The notes: generated from the sequence alone by a model not told the origin. 64,000 nucleotides of DNA from Aliihoeflea sp. 2WW (GCF_000497755.1 NZ_AYOD01000001.1:383459-447458), one strand, 5' to 3'. Positions 17,578-26,993 are shown, counted from the stretch's first letter. Translations and numbers: made by a program.

Positions 17578-18438
17578 ATGAAATTGCTAAGATACGGGGA
17601 CGTAGGTTCTGAAAAGCCCGCCATCCTGGATGACAATGGCATTGTCAGGGATTTGTCCGGGGTTGTGCCGGATATCGGGGGCATCCATCTCGATGACGCA
17701 ACGATAGAGCGCATTCGGATGACTGATTTGACTCGGCTTCCTGAACTGCCCCGCGGGGGTCGGATCGGGGCCTGCGTTTCGACGCCTACGAACTTCATCG
17801 CGGTTGGCCTGAACTACGCGGACCACGCGGAAGAATCCGGCATGGCAATCCCGGCCGAGCCGATCCTGTTCTCCAAGGCCCCCAACTGCATCGTTGGGCC
17901 AAATGACGATGTCGTTGCACCGGCCGGATCGGCAAAACTCGATTGGGAGATCGAACTTGCTTTGGTGATCGGAAAGAAGGCCCACAACGTGCAGAATTCG
18001 GATGCCATGTCGCATGTCGCAGGCTTCTGCATTTGCAACGATATCTCCGAGCGTGCTTGGCAAATCGAGGGGACGGGACAGTGGCTTAAAGGAAAGAGCG
18101 CGCCTACCTTCGGTCCTCTCGGGCCGTGGCTGGTAACGCGAGACGAGATCGGTGATGTCGGTAACCTGCCCATGGAACTGAAGGTGGACGGCAAGACGAT
18201 GCAGTCGGGCTCGACGAAAACCATGATCTTCGACGTTCCATACTTGGTTTCCTATATCAGCAAGTTCATCGAACTGATCCCTGGTGATGTTATCACAACA
18301 GGAACCCCGCCCGGGGTCGGAATGGGCAAAAAACCGCCGGTCTACCTAAAGTCCGGCGCAACGATGGAATTGGCTATCGTGGGTCTAGGAACGCAAAGGC
18401 AGATTGTGCGCGCTGCTGGAAATAAGGGCACTGGCTAA
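17578..18438 (+). CDS. Fumarylacetoacetate hydrolase family protein
   Basis: A 286-residue FAH-superfamily protein with the metal-binding signature: AVGLNYADHAEESG, the ExE pair in LDWEIELALVIGKK, CNDISERAWQ, and GTPPGVGMGKKPPVYLKSG. The family hydrolyses C-C bonds of 1,3-diketo acids, decarboxylates oxaloacetate-like acids, or acts on ureidoglycolate-like compounds; which one applies here is not readable. It lies 213 bp beyond the acyl-CoA synthetase in the same direction, and that gap shows no gene. A purine-rich GGGAAAGG precedes the ATG. It may belong to the same regulon. Confidence 0.92.
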   Translation: MKLLRYGDVGSEKPAILDDNGIVRDLSGVVPDIGGIHLDDATIERIRMTDLTRLPELPRGGRIGACVSTPTNFIAVGLNYADHAEESGMAIPAEPILFSKAPNCIVGPNDDVVAPAGSAKLDWEIELALVIGKKAHNVQNSDAMSHVAGFCICNDISERAWQIEGTGQWLKGKSAPTFGPLGPWLVTRDEIGDVGNLPMELKVDGKTMQSGSTKTMIFDVPYLVSYISKFIELIPGDVITTGTPPGVGMGKKPPVYLKSGATMELAIVGLGTQRQIVRAAGNKGTG

Positions 18439-18810
18439 TCCGGCGGTATCGGTTGTCAGTGGCGAACCTCCGTGGTGCTCGGTGCAACGCTCGGGCAGTG
18501 CGGTCATCTTGGCGCCGCCGAAAACGGTGGACCATTCGCCAATGCAACCCCACCGCCCTCAACAAGCTGGCGGAAGAAAAGAGCATCGAATGGTTCCGTG
18601 GCCGGAGCCCGGCTTCATGCGCAACGTCTATCCCAGTCCTGTAATTGTCGGGCTTCATGAGCATGAATCAGGACCGCCACATAATCCTGTATAGCCGAAG
18701 GGCAGACTGACCCAACGAACCGTGGCAGCTCAATCAACCCAAGCGTTCAATCTGGACGGACGCCGCTGTCTCGCGATCGGCCAACTACTAAGAGTCCGTA
18801 CCGGAACTGC
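18439..18810. other. Intergenic region with no supported gene
   Basis: About 370 bp between the FAH gene and the insertion-sequence remnants. Only short frames with mixed, protein-unlike composition are present, probably scrambled remains from insertion and deletion. No promoter, terminator or RNA could be supported. Confidence 0.4.
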
Positions 18811-19175
18811 TCATGAGTTGCGCGCGATGCGCCTGACGAGGATCATGACGGCTGCGACATAGAGGAAAGCCGTCGCGGATACGAGGGTTGCCTCGGCATC
18901 CTTCCAGAGGCGTCGGTTGCGCCTGATCCAGGCGAATAAGCGCTTGCCCCCCCATCCAGACAGCGAAGTCGACTTGATCGAGCTTTCGCTTGACGATCTC
19001 GAAGGCGATGGAGGTGGCTTCGGCGACGCGCGGTCCTTGGTAGCCAGCGTCAGCGAAAACCTTAGGGATGACGGGCAACGGCGCCGCGAAGCTTGTCATC
19101 ATCCCGATTCGTCAGGTCGATTTCGTAGCGCAGGTTCTCTAGGCTGTGCTTGCGGCGGGTAGCTGGCATCCACAT
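18811..19175 (-). pseudogene. IS5-family transposase remnant, internally deleted
   Basis: Leftward translation gives an IS5-type N-terminus (MWMPATRRKHSLENLRYE) that jumps, in another frame, to the typical C-terminal part with VFADAGYQGPRVAEATS. A further frame then completes the ending WIRRNRRLWKDAE to LVRRIARN, with the stop at 18811. About half of the transposase, including most of the DDE domain, is missing and at least two frameshifts are present, so it is inactive. It abuts the IS3 remnant, suggesting that one element inserted in or beside the other. Confidence 0.75.
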
Positions 19176-19220
19176 CAGATCTCTCCGAAAAGGCTTCGAT
19201 ACCCAATTCGGAATCAAGGC

Positions 19221-19470
19221 AACGTAGTCAAACACGTCCTGCCTTGCCTCCTCGCGTGTTCGGTAGGTTCTACGCCGGATCCTCTCGCGCTTGAGGAGAT
19301 TGAAGAAGCTCTCTGCCACAGCGTTGTCGTGACAGTTCCGCGCCGGCTCATCGAGTGCTCAAGGTAGTGGTGCTCCAGGAACGCCGCCCAGTCCCTACTG
19401 GTGACTTGCGAGCCTTGATCGGAATGGACCAAGACCTTGCTCTTCGGCTTTCGACGCCACACCAAGTCGG
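19221..19470 (-). pseudogene. IS3-family transposase (OrfB) fragment, frameshifted
   Basis: The fragment encodes the integrase-core end of an IS3-type OrfB: WRRKPKSKVLVHSDQGSQ, then LEHSMSRRG, then after a one-base loss AESFFNLLKRERIRRRTY. The expected sequence between them (RGNCHDNAVAES) is recovered by adding one A near 19340, so the frameshift is clear. The 5' part of OrfB and all of OrfA are absent. The fragment ends in the IS5 remnant on one side and lies 85 bp from the FAD oxidoreductase stop on the other. Confidence 0.8.
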
Positions 19471-19554
19471 CGCGAACCCACTGCCAAGAGACGTCTTCAT
19501 CGACGTCATGCTGCTTTTCTCATGGAGAGGCTCTCGTACGTCCTCACACGTTCG

Positions 19555-22413
19555 CTATCCGGCTCGCTCGACGTTAACTAACTGCGCGACCAGCCCGAGC
19601 GGATGGCGCAGTTTGTGCGGCGTCAGACGCGCCACCTGGGAGCGGCACGAAAAGCCGGTCGCCGTAGTGACTTGGTCGGCGTTCATCTGTTCCTGCCACG
19701 ATGCTGCGAATAGGTTTCGCGACACGTCCTGATGGCGTCTTTGATGGCCGAACAGTCCGGCCATGCCGCAGCACCCCGTCTCTGGCGTCTCGAGTTCGAT
19801 GCCGATCGCACCAAACACCTCGCGCCATTGCGCCGGGCTTGCCGGTGATGCGGTGCGCTCAGTGCAGTGCGACAGCAGCCGGATGGTACCGACCGCGGAA
19901 CCTAAAACTTTGGGAAAGCTGCGCTTGCCGACTTCGCCGGCAAGAAATTCCTGCACCATCTGGATCTCGGGCAACTTGATGCCCGCCTTGCGGTATTCCT
20001 GTCGCAACATCATGCCGAAAGCAGGCTCGAAGGTGAGCAGCGGTGCCCCGCTGCGCGCAGCGAGCGCGAGACGACGCGAAAGCTTTCTCGCCATCTTGTC
20101 GAAGTTGCCAAGGTCGCCAGCATTGTGGGCCGCCTTTCCGGCCGGCAGCATCGGCAGCAGACGTGGCCCGTAGCCCAGCGCCAGGAGGCCGGCGATCGCA
20201 TCGCGCTGCATTCTTTCGTCGAACAGCGCCGTAAACCAATCCTGCACCAGAATGACTGTGCCTGACGGCAACGGCCGGCCCAGTTCGCTTTCGGACAGGC
20301 GAAACTCACGACCGGGATGGCGCGCCAGGGAAAGGTCGAGTTCTGTCATGCCGACAAGCGGCGCGGCAAGTCGCGTGGCCATCGGCCAGAACGGTCTGAG
20401 CAGCGGCGTGAAACGCTGGATCATAGGGCTCATGCGTTCGGCCATGAGGACAAGGCGATCGGCGAAAGGGCGTCGGTGTCGTTTGAAATAGTCGGCGTAG
20501 AACGCGGTCCGCATCGTTGGAATATCGACCTGAACCGGGCAGCTGGACGCGCAGGCTTTGCAACCTAAGCAGGTGTCGAGAACGCTCATGAGCGCTTGCT
20601 CGCGCTCGTGCAGGTCGTTCGCCCCAGCCTGTCGGGCCGTGTGCCAGCCCCTCAAGGCATCGGCTCGCCCCTTGGGACTGTGGCGTACGTCCCAGCTTGT
20701 CTTGAAACTCGGACACATCGGCGTCGCGGCCATGTAGCTCAAGCATTGAGCGTTGCCGTTGCAACGGAAGGCGAGCGCCAGCGGATCGCCGGCCGGCGCA
20801 TTGAAGCGGCGAAACGGTGGCGTATCGATACCCATAATATCCGGCCCGTTGCTGACCAGCTTGCCGGGATTGTACCTGTCGGTCGGATCGAACGCCGCCT
20901 TGACGCCCTGCAACGCGCCATAGGCCTGCGCGCCTATCCAGTCGCGCAGATAGGTTCCTCGCACGCCTTTGCCATGCTCGCCCCAGAAGATACCGCCATG
21001 CTTGCGGGTCAGCGCATAGACTTTATCGGAAACGGCCAGAAGCCTGGCGCGGTCCTTTTGGGCGTCGACATCGAGAGCCGGACGGATGTGCAGGCAACCG
21101 ACATCGACGTGCCCATAAATCGCATAGGTCAGGCCGTGGCCTGACAGAAGCGCCAGAAAATCGTCTAGGAAGGCCGGCAGATTTTCTGGCGGCACGACCG
21201 TATCCTCAACGAAGGCGATGGGCCGCGCGTTGCCATCCACCTTGCCGAGAAGGCCAACCGAGGCAGAGCGAACAGCCCATAGGCTGCGTACCTCGTCTGG
21301 CCCCGATGCAACGTGCACCGCGCCGGCGCCTGCCAGAGCGGCAAGGGTCGAGCGCGCATGCGCTACCCGTCGGTCTAACACCACCGCGTCGTCGCCGTTG
21401 AACTCGATGAAGACGTAAGCGATACCCTGCCCCTGGCGCGCCATGAGTGCATCGGGCAGTTTTGCGAGAATGCCGGCACGGCCCGCCATCGCCTGCACAG
21501 TCTCGTCCATCACCTCGACGGCGGTCGGATTGGCTTCGATCAGCGGGCCGGCTGCTGCCAGAGCATCGCGCATGGTGGCGAAGCCAGCGACTACCAAGCG
21601 CTTCTCAGGTTCCAACCGGCGCAGCCTGACGCGAATGCGGCTGACGATTCCGAGCGTGCCTTCGGCGCCAAGAAATAGTCGCCACCATTCGAACGTGCCA
21701 TCGTGGTTGCACGCGCGTTCGAGGTCGTAACCGGTGAAGCGGCGAGTGAGGCGCGGCGTGTTTTCAATGAAGGCCTGACGGCCGGCCTCGGCGGCTGTGC
21801 GCGCCTGGTCCAGCATCACATGCGCCCAATCCGGAGGCGTCTTCAGGCTCGACAAGATTCCTTGCGGGCGAGCGATATCGAGGCCATCGATATTGTCGGA
21901 TGTCTTACCATAGATGCGCGAGCCCTTGCCCGAGGCATCCGTGCTGACCATGCCGCCGATCGTGCAGCGGGTTGAGGTCGAGGTTTCCGGCGCAAAAAAC
22001 CAGCCCGCGGGCCGCACCTTCTCGTTCAGATCGTCGAGCACCATGCCGGGTTCGACATCCGCCCAGCCTTCCTCCGCATCGAAGGCGATGAGGCGGTTCA
22101 TGTGGCGACGCAGATCGACGACTACGCCCGCATTCAGGCTCTGGCCGTTGGTACCGGTCCCGCCTCCGCGCGCGGTGATCGCGATCGACCTGAAATCATC
22201 TTCTTCTGCGATGTCGAGCAAACGCACGAGATCGCGGTCGTCGTGCGGGGCGACGATAATGTCCGGTTCAATCTGATAGACCGAATTATCAGTCGACATC
22301 GCCGCGCGCAGCGCGCTGTCGCGGTCGATATCGCCCGCAAAACCGCCCGCGCGCAAAGCGTCAGCGAAGCGGTCGAGACGTTCGCCATCCGTCGTCGTGG
22401 TGAGTTGATGCAT
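19555..22413 (-). CDS. FAD-linked oxidoreductase with 4Fe-4S domain, YdiJ/D-2-hydroxyglutarate dehydrogenase-like
   Basis: A 952-residue fusion. The N-terminus is a PCMH-type FAD-binding domain (IVAPHDDRDLVRLLDIAE, ARGGGTGTNGQSLNAG), followed by an FAD-oxidase C-terminal domain, a cysteine cluster CLGCKACASSCPVQVD near residue 600, and a C-terminal CCG-type region with ETGCCGMAGLFGHQ and TGFSCRSQV. This order is that of E. coli YdiJ (about 1018 residues), which oxidises D-2-hydroxy acids such as D-2-hydroxyglutarate and passes electrons to the respiratory chain. It is the last gene of the tct operon, whose other enzymes are 2-hydroxyacid and 3-hydroxyacid dehydrogenase homologues. It appears intact although insertion-sequence debris lies just downstream. 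Confidence 0.92.
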   Translation of the reverse strand: MHQLTTTTDGERLDRFADALRAGGFAGDIDRDSALRAAMSTDNSVYQIEPDIIVAPHDDRDLVRLLDIAEEDDFRSIAITARGGGTGTNGQSLNAGVVVDLRRHMNRLIAFDAEEGWADVEPGMVLDDLNEKVRPAGWFFAPETSTSTRCTIGGMVSTDASGKGSRIYGKTSDNIDGLDIARPQGILSSLKTPPDWAHVMLDQARTAAEAGRQAFIENTPRLTRRFTGYDLERACNHDGTFEWWRLFLGAEGTLGIVSRIRVRLRRLEPEKRLVVAGFATMRDALAAAGPLIEANPTAVEVMDETVQAMAGRAGILAKLPDALMARQGQGIAYVFIEFNGDDAVVLDRRVAHARSTLAALAGAGAVHVASGPDEVRSLWAVRSASVGLLGKVDGNARPIAFVEDTVVPPENLPAFLDDFLALLSGHGLTYAIYGHVDVGCLHIRPALDVDAQKDRARLLAVSDKVYALTRKHGGIFWGEHGKGVRGTYLRDWIGAQAYGALQGVKAAFDPTDRYNPGKLVSNGPDIMGIDTPPFRRFNAPAGDPLALAFRCNGNAQCLSYMAATPMCPSFKTSWDVRHSPKGRADALRGWHTARQAGANDLHEREQALMSVLDTCLGCKACASSCPVQVDIPTMRTAFYADYFKRHRRPFADRLVLMAERMSPMIQRFTPLLRPFWPMATRLAAPLVGMTELDLSLARHPGREFRLSESELGRPLPSGTVILVQDWFTALFDERMQRDAIAGLLALGYGPRLLPMLPAGKAAHNAGDLGNFDKMARKLSRRLALAARSGAPLLTFEPAFGMMLRQEYRKAGIKLPEIQMVQEFLAGEVGKRSFPKVLGSAVGTIRLLSHCTERTASPASPAQWREVFGAIGIELETPETGCCGMAGLFGHQRRHQDVSRNLFAASWQEQMNADQVTTATGFSCRSQVARLTPHKLRHPLGLVAQLVNVERAG

Positions 22414-22471
22414 TGCAGGCGATCCAGCAAGAAGAGAGTTCGACCCTTTCGGGCCGATCTCTCAGCGCCCG

Positions 22472-23053
22472 TTAGCGCTGGCCGTCATTGACTGAGATAT
22501 CTTCCGGCTTCAAGCCGCCAAGGCGGTTGTTGACGCGCGATCCCGTTGCCATGACAAGCCCGTAGAGCAACTCCTTCGGCTTGGGCGCATCGATGGCGCC
22601 AATTTCCATGCTGTTGAAGTGGCCGCGCACATAGGAGGCTTCCTTGTGGAACAGTGGCACGGGCAGGCGATAGCCCGTATAGGCAACGGTCTTGGCGGCG
22701 GGTACGATAGCCTTGCCGCCGACGACGTCGCGCATCGACCAGCCGCCCGCGACATGCCAGATCGCGCCGTGCTCAAGCTCGCCCTCCACACCGACGATCG
22801 CGCCCTTGCCATAGGCCTGGACAGCATCGCGGCCGCCCAGAGCCTCGGCAAGACGTGTGGCAAGATCCTTGCCGAGCGGCTTCAGGGCGTCCATGAAGGG
22901 CGTCAGGTCTTCGACATAGCGCCCGGCATAGGGGTTTTCGACAACCGCATAGGCTGCGCCGATGCGCAGCGGCGGGTTGGCCACGGGGCCGTTCTCGTGC
23001 ATCACCGTTTCGACGTTGACGGCGAACTTGCGGACGTTGACTTCGAGGGACAT
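22472..23053 (-). CDS. Amino acid synthesis (AA_synth/DUF1185) family protein
   Basis: A 193-residue protein resembling the family annotated as amino acid synthesis proteins (Pfam AA_synth), whose biochemical role is poorly defined. Seen in the sequence: IGAAYAVVENPYAGRYVEDL near residues 30-50, GKGAIVGVEGELEHGA, and YTGYRLPVPLFHKEASYVRG. It is 3 bp from the upstream hydroxyacid dehydrogenase-like gene and 58 bp before the FAD oxidoreductase, so it is certainly part of the operon. It may be an isomerase or hydrolase of the imported acid, but that is a guess. Confidence 0.8.
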   Translation of the reverse strand: MSLEVNVRKFAVNVETVMHENGPVANPPLRIGAAYAVVENPYAGRYVEDLTPFMDALKPLGKDLATRLAEALGGRDAVQAYGKGAIVGVEGELEHGAIWHVAGGWSMRDVVGGKAIVPAAKTVAYTGYRLPVPLFHKEASYVRGHFNSMEIGAIDAPKPKELLYGLVMATGSRVNNRLGGLKPEDISVNDGQR

Positions 23054-23056
23054 GAA

Positions 23057-23989
23057 TTACGCCTCCTTCTTCTTTTCGGATGATTGCGGACCGGATCGCA
23101 CTTCGACGCCGGCCCATTGCTCGATGTGCCGCAGCACCTCGACATTGTCCTTGCGACCGCCGCCCTGCGTCATGGAGAAGGCGAGAAACTGGCGGGCGAC
23201 AGGGTTGACCTGCATCGGTGCGCCGATGCGTTCGGCATCGTCGATGCACATCTTCACGTCCTTGTGCAAAAGCTCGGTCGTAAAGCGAAGTGGGAAGCTG
23301 CCGTCGAGCGCACATTGGGGAATGCGTTCCAGCGTGGCGAAGCTGCGGCCGCTCGAAACGTTGATGACGTCGAGCAGCGTCTGCGGATCAAGGCCCGCCT
23401 TGACCCCGTAGACCAGCGCCTCGCAACTGGCGATCATCGTCGTCGCGTAAAGGGTGTTGTTGACGATCTTGACCGTCTGCCCGAGGCTGGGATCCTCGCC
23501 CAGATAGAAGATGTTGCGACCGATCACGTCCAGTATTGGACGGATGCGCTCACAGGCCGCTTGCGGACCGGCCGCCATGACGGCGAGTTTGCCCTGTTCG
23601 GCATTGGCGGTGCCGCCGCTTACCGGCGCACCGATGAACTGGATAGCCGAACCTTCCAGACCGCCGGCGATCTCGCGCGTCACGGCGGGGCCGGTGGTCG
23701 ACAGGTCGACGATCAGCCGCACCTTGCCGCCCGACGTCAGGCCGCCCTCGCCCAAGATCACTTCCTTGACGATGCCCGGGGTCGGCAAGGACAGCAGAAC
23801 CGTTTCCACGGACGCACCGAGCTCGGCAATGCTGTCCACGGTTTTCGCGCCGGCCTTCTCAAGCGCCGCGGCGGCGCCGGGATCGACGTCGAACCCGATC
23901 ACGTCAAAGCCCGCCGCCATCAGGCGCGTGGCGAAGTGCTTGCCGATATTGCCAATGCCGACCAGCCCGACCGTGCGTATCTCGTCCAT
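23057..23989 (-). CDS. NAD(P)-dependent 3-hydroxyisobutyrate dehydrogenase-like oxidoreductase
   Basis: A 310-residue beta-hydroxyacid dehydrogenase. The Rossmann fingerprint VGLVGIGNIGKHFA is at residues 7-20, the substrate-binding motif is APVSGGTANAEQG, and the catalytic lysine lies in GQTVKIVNN, all in their normal places. It oxidises a 3-hydroxy acid or reduces the semialdehyde. It lies between a 2-hydroxyacid dehydrogenase gene and the AA_synth gene, with gaps of 16 and 3 bp. The specificity (3-hydroxyisobutyrate, tartronate semialdehyde, L-threonate-type) is not resolvable from the sequence. Confidence 0.93.
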   Translation of the reverse strand: MDEIRTVGLVGIGNIGKHFATRLMAAGFDVIGFDVDPGAAAALEKAGAKTVDSIAELGASVETVLLSLPTPGIVKEVILGEGGLTSGGKVRLIVDLSTTGPAVTREIAGGLEGSAIQFIGAPVSGGTANAEQGKLAVMAAGPQAACERIRPILDVIGRNIFYLGEDPSLGQTVKIVNNTLYATTMIASCEALVYGVKAGLDPQTLLDVINVSSGRSFATLERIPQCALDGSFPLRFTTELLHKDVKMCIDDAERIGAPMQVNPVARQFLAFSMTQGGGRKDNVEVLRHIEQWAGVEVRSGPQSSEKKKEA

Positions 23990-24005
23990 GTTTGTTCCTT
24001 GATGT

Positions 24006-24959
24006 TCAGTTCACGCGCGTCAGGAGCGGACGCCCGCTGTAGAAGGCCTCAGCGTTCTCCACGAAACGCATCACCGATGCGTGGATCGCCTGCGGGGAGA
24101 TGCCTGCAATGTGCGGTGTCAGCACCGCGTTCTCGAAGCCGAGAAGCTCGGCAGGCGGTGTCGGCTCGTGCTCATAGACGTCGAGCGCGGCGGCCCAGAT
24201 GCGCTTGTCCGCCAGTGCGGATGCGACGGCGGCGGTATCGACCAGGGTGCCGCGCGCGATATTTACCACGACGCCGTCGGGGCCAAGCGCGTCGAGAACC
24301 TCGGTCGAGACGACGTGATAGGTATCCTTGCCGCCGGGCGCGGCGACGATGAGGAAATCGGACCAGCGCGCCAGGCTGACGATGTCGTCGAACCATTGGA
24401 AGCCGCAATCGTCGCGGCGCGTGCGGCTGTGATAGCCGATTTCCATGTCGAAGCCTGCCGCGCGCTTTGCCACAGCCTTGCCGATGGCGCCGAGGCCGAA
24501 GATGCCAATGCGGCGGCCAGAGACGTGCGGCGGACGCGGGATGTCGTCACGCCACAGCCCTTCGCGCACGCCCGAATTGAGGAAGGGAATGCGGCGGATC
24601 GCAGCGAGCAGGATCGCCATCGCATGGTCGGCGACGGCCGCATCATTGGTGCCGGCGGCATTGCATACGGGAATGTCACGCGCGCTCGCCGCAGGCAGGT
24701 CGACATTCTCGAAACCGACGCCGACCGTGCAGATCAGACGCAGCTTCGGCAATGCGGCGATCTCATCGGCATAGAGCCCATTGGTGCCGTTGGTCAGCAC
24801 GATCTCGATCTCGTCGCCACGCGCCGCGATTTCACGCGCGCCGTTCGTGCGGTCAGCGCCCAAGTCGCCATTGGGGGCATAGATCATGTCGTAGCGCTCG
24901 CCCACGAGTTGGCGATGTTCTTCGGACAGGTAAACGAGGATGAGGAGAACAGGCTTCAT
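24006..24959 (-). CDS. D-isomer-specific 2-hydroxyacid dehydrogenase
   Basis: A 317-residue NAD(P)-dependent enzyme with the glyoxylate/hydroxypyruvate reductase type fold: the nucleotide motif GIFGLGAIGKAVAKR, catalytic Arg in NIARGTLVD, Glu in DVYEHEPTPP and His in VLTPHIAG. It interconverts a 2-keto acid and a D-2-hydroxy acid. The start at 24959 (MKPVLLILVYLS) is chosen because upstream codons overlap the end of tctA and look non-coding. Together with the FAD-linked oxidase in the same operon it suggests metabolism of a D-2-hydroxy acid. Confidence 0.93.
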   Translation of the reverse strand: MKPVLLILVYLSEEHRQLVGERYDMIYAPNGDLGADRTNGAREIAARGDEIEIVLTNGTNGLYADEIAALPKLRLICTVGVGFENVDLPAASARDIPVCNAAGTNDAAVADHAMAILLAAIRRIPFLNSGVREGLWRDDIPRPPHVSGRRIGIFGLGAIGKAVAKRAAGFDMEIGYHSRTRRDDCGFQWFDDIVSLARWSDFLIVAAPGGKDTYHVVSTEVLDALGPDGVVVNIARGTLVDTAAVASALADKRIWAAALDVYEHEPTPPAELLGFENAVLTPHIAGISPQAIHASVMRFVENAEAFYSGRPLLTRVN

Positions 24960-24993
24960 GAAGGCAGTTCCGAACGGTGATTGCGAATGCTGA

Positions 24994-26514
24994 TTACAGC
25001 GGTGGGTTGGCAGACTGTCGCGATTTGCGCAGCACCATCTGGCTGCGGACGAAGGACCAGACCGGCGCGGCAAGAAGCAGCAGCGTCAGGAATGCCAGCA
25101 GCATCGCGATCGGCCGGTCGACGAGGCCCATTAGGTCTCCGCGGGCCTTCATCAGCGACATCAGGAGATTGCGTTCGAGGATCGGCGCCAGGACGATGGC
25201 AAGAATGGCCGGCGCTATTGGAAAGCCGTAGCGGTCCATGAAGAAGGCAAGGACGCCCAGTGCGACCATGACGCCGATGTCGAACGCGGAGTTGGAGACC
25301 GCGAACGCACCTACGATCGCCAGAAGCACGATGATCGGCATCAGCGCTTCGCGAGGGATGCGCAGGATGTTGTTGGCCGATCGGATTGCCAGATAGCCAA
25401 GCGGAATCATCAGGAGATTGGCGAGAATGAAGATGATGAACAGCGCATAGGCCATGTCTGCGGTCTGCGTGAAGACCTGCGGCCCGGGCTGGATGCCCTT
25501 CATCAAAAGCACGCCGATGACGATCGCGGTGATGGCATCGCCGGGAATGCCGAAGACGAGGGTCGGGATCCAGGCACCGCCGAGCGAGGAATTATTGGCC
25601 GAGGACGCCTCGACGACGGCGCTCAGGCTCTTATCCTCCTCGGACTGGCGCTTGCTCGAGAAGCGTTTGGCGACCGCGTAGGAAATCCACGTCGCGACGC
25701 CGCCGCCGGCGCCCGGAAGTATGCCGGTGATGGTTCCAATCAGGCTGCCGCGTACGTTCGCGCGCCAGTAATCGCGCATCAGATCACGTACCTGCTTCAT
25801 CAGATGAAAGTCCACCGGTTTAGCGGGCGCCTTGATGACGTTCCGGTCGACGACGAAGCGAAACACTTCGGCCAAGGCGAACATGCCGATCAGCGCCGGA
25901 ACGAAGCCGATGCCGGCCTGCAATTCCGGATAGCCGAACGTATAGCGCATGCTGCCAGTGCTCAGATCCGTACCGACGGACGCGATCAGCAGGCCGATCA
26001 GAAGCGATATCATGCCTTTGAGTGGCGAACCGGCAAAGATGACCACGGCGCAGGACAGCCCGAGCGCGGCAAGCCAGAAATATTCGTCGGAACTGAAATT
26101 GGCGGCGAAGCGCGCCAGAACGGGGGCGCCGATCATCAGGACGATCGTCGCGAATAATCCGCCCAGCGCGGAAAAGACGAGGCATGCGGCAAGGCCCTTC
26201 ATACCCTCCCCGCGCTGCGTCATCTTGTAGAGGTCGTCGACATAGGCGGCCGAGGAAGGCGTTCCAGGCATCCGAAGGAGCGCGGCTGGGATATCTCCTG
26301 CGAAAAGCGCCATCGCACTGGTCGCGATAATGGCTCCAAGTGCCGGCACCGGGTCCATGGCAAAGGTCAGCGGCACCAGCAGCGCCGTCGCCATCGTCGC
26401 CGACAACCCAGGAATGGCACCGACGAAAAGACCGAAGCACGAGGCAAGGAGAATGACGGTGAGGACATAAGGCGTAAAGACGAGCCCGGCCGAACTGACA
26501 AGGATATCGATCAT
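24994..26514 (-). CDS. tctA: Tripartite tricarboxylate transporter large permease, TctA
   Basis: A 506-residue membrane protein of the TctA family, with about twelve hydrophobic helices. It shows the family glycine-rich loops, LLGPLA-like GAIPGLSATMATALLVP near the N-terminus and GTITGILPGAGGGVATWISY near residue 260. It is the ion-coupled permease that receives the substrate from TctC. Its start overlaps the tctB stop by one base, giving tight coupling. The substrate is unknown; TTT systems import citrate, tartrate, glutamate, terephthalate and other acids. Confidence 0.95.
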   Translation of the reverse strand: MIDILVSSAGLVFTPYVLTVILLASCFGLFVGAIPGLSATMATALLVPLTFAMDPVPALGAIIATSAMALFAGDIPAALLRMPGTPSSAAYVDDLYKMTQRGEGMKGLAACLVFSALGGLFATIVLMIGAPVLARFAANFSSDEYFWLAALGLSCAVVIFAGSPLKGMISLLIGLLIASVGTDLSTGSMRYTFGYPELQAGIGFVPALIGMFALAEVFRFVVDRNVIKAPAKPVDFHLMKQVRDLMRDYWRANVRGSLIGTITGILPGAGGGVATWISYAVAKRFSSKRQSEEDKSLSAVVEASSANNSSLGGAWIPTLVFGIPGDAITAIVIGVLLMKGIQPGPQVFTQTADMAYALFIIFILANLLMIPLGYLAIRSANNILRIPREALMPIIVLLAIVGAFAVSNSAFDIGVMVALGVLAFFMDRYGFPIAPAILAIVLAPILERNLLMSLMKARGDLMGLVDRPIAMLLAFLTLLLLAAPVWSFVRSQMVLRKSRQSANPPL

Positions 26515-26993
26515 CAGATCATGCCCGCGATCGAGAACCAGCCGCGCGGCAGCGGTACCATGAACGCCCTTGCGAAGATCAGTTCCAGCACGCCCGCCGC
26601 GATGAGTGCGAGCACGAAACAGCGAATCAAGCCGCCCCAGAACCAGAGCGAAAGGACAGTCATGATGACGCTGGCGCAGATGAAGAAGCCGGCGGTCGGC
26701 GCGGCGAGGATATAGGCGATCGGCGCGACGGCCACGAGCACCAGCCCAGCGACGTCGCGCATGCCGAGCTTTTCGGGCGTGACCTCGTCCGCGCCTCCGC
26801 CGACTGGCTTCGCCACCATGCTCGTGACAATGAGCGCGGTGCTTGCGACGGCAAGACCGAGGGAAATGACGGACGGAAAGGTCCAGGCGCCGAAGCCCAT
26901 GCCCGGGACCGAGGCAAAGCCCCAGCCTTCAACGAGCGCCGCGAGTGCGACGCCCAGCAGAAGCGCGCCGATCCAGATGTCGGGCTTATTCAT
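26514..26993 (-). CDS. tctB: Tripartite tricarboxylate transporter small permease, TctB
   Basis: A 159-residue protein with four hydrophobic segments, typical of TctB, the small membrane subunit. The conserved GMGFGAWTFPSVISLGL region is near residues 30-48 and the ending PLPRGW matches the family. The start at 26993 is preferred; the longer frame runs into tctC. It lies between tctC (20-bp gap) and tctA (1-bp overlap). Confidence 0.92.
   Translation of the reverse strand: MNKPDIWIGALLLGVALAALVEGWGFASVPGMGFGAWTFPSVISLGLAVASTALIVTSMVAKPVGGGADEVTPEKLGMRDVAGLVLVAVAPIAYILAAPTAGFFICASVIMTVLSLWFWGGLIRCFVLALIAAGVLELIFARAFMVPLPRGWFSIAGMI

Noticed and set aside
19555-22413. Truncation of the YdiJ-like oxidase by the adjacent IS elements
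   Set aside because: The C-terminus still carries the CCG motif and the usual TGFSCRSQV ending region, so the gene seems complete despite being a little shorter than E. coli YdiJ.
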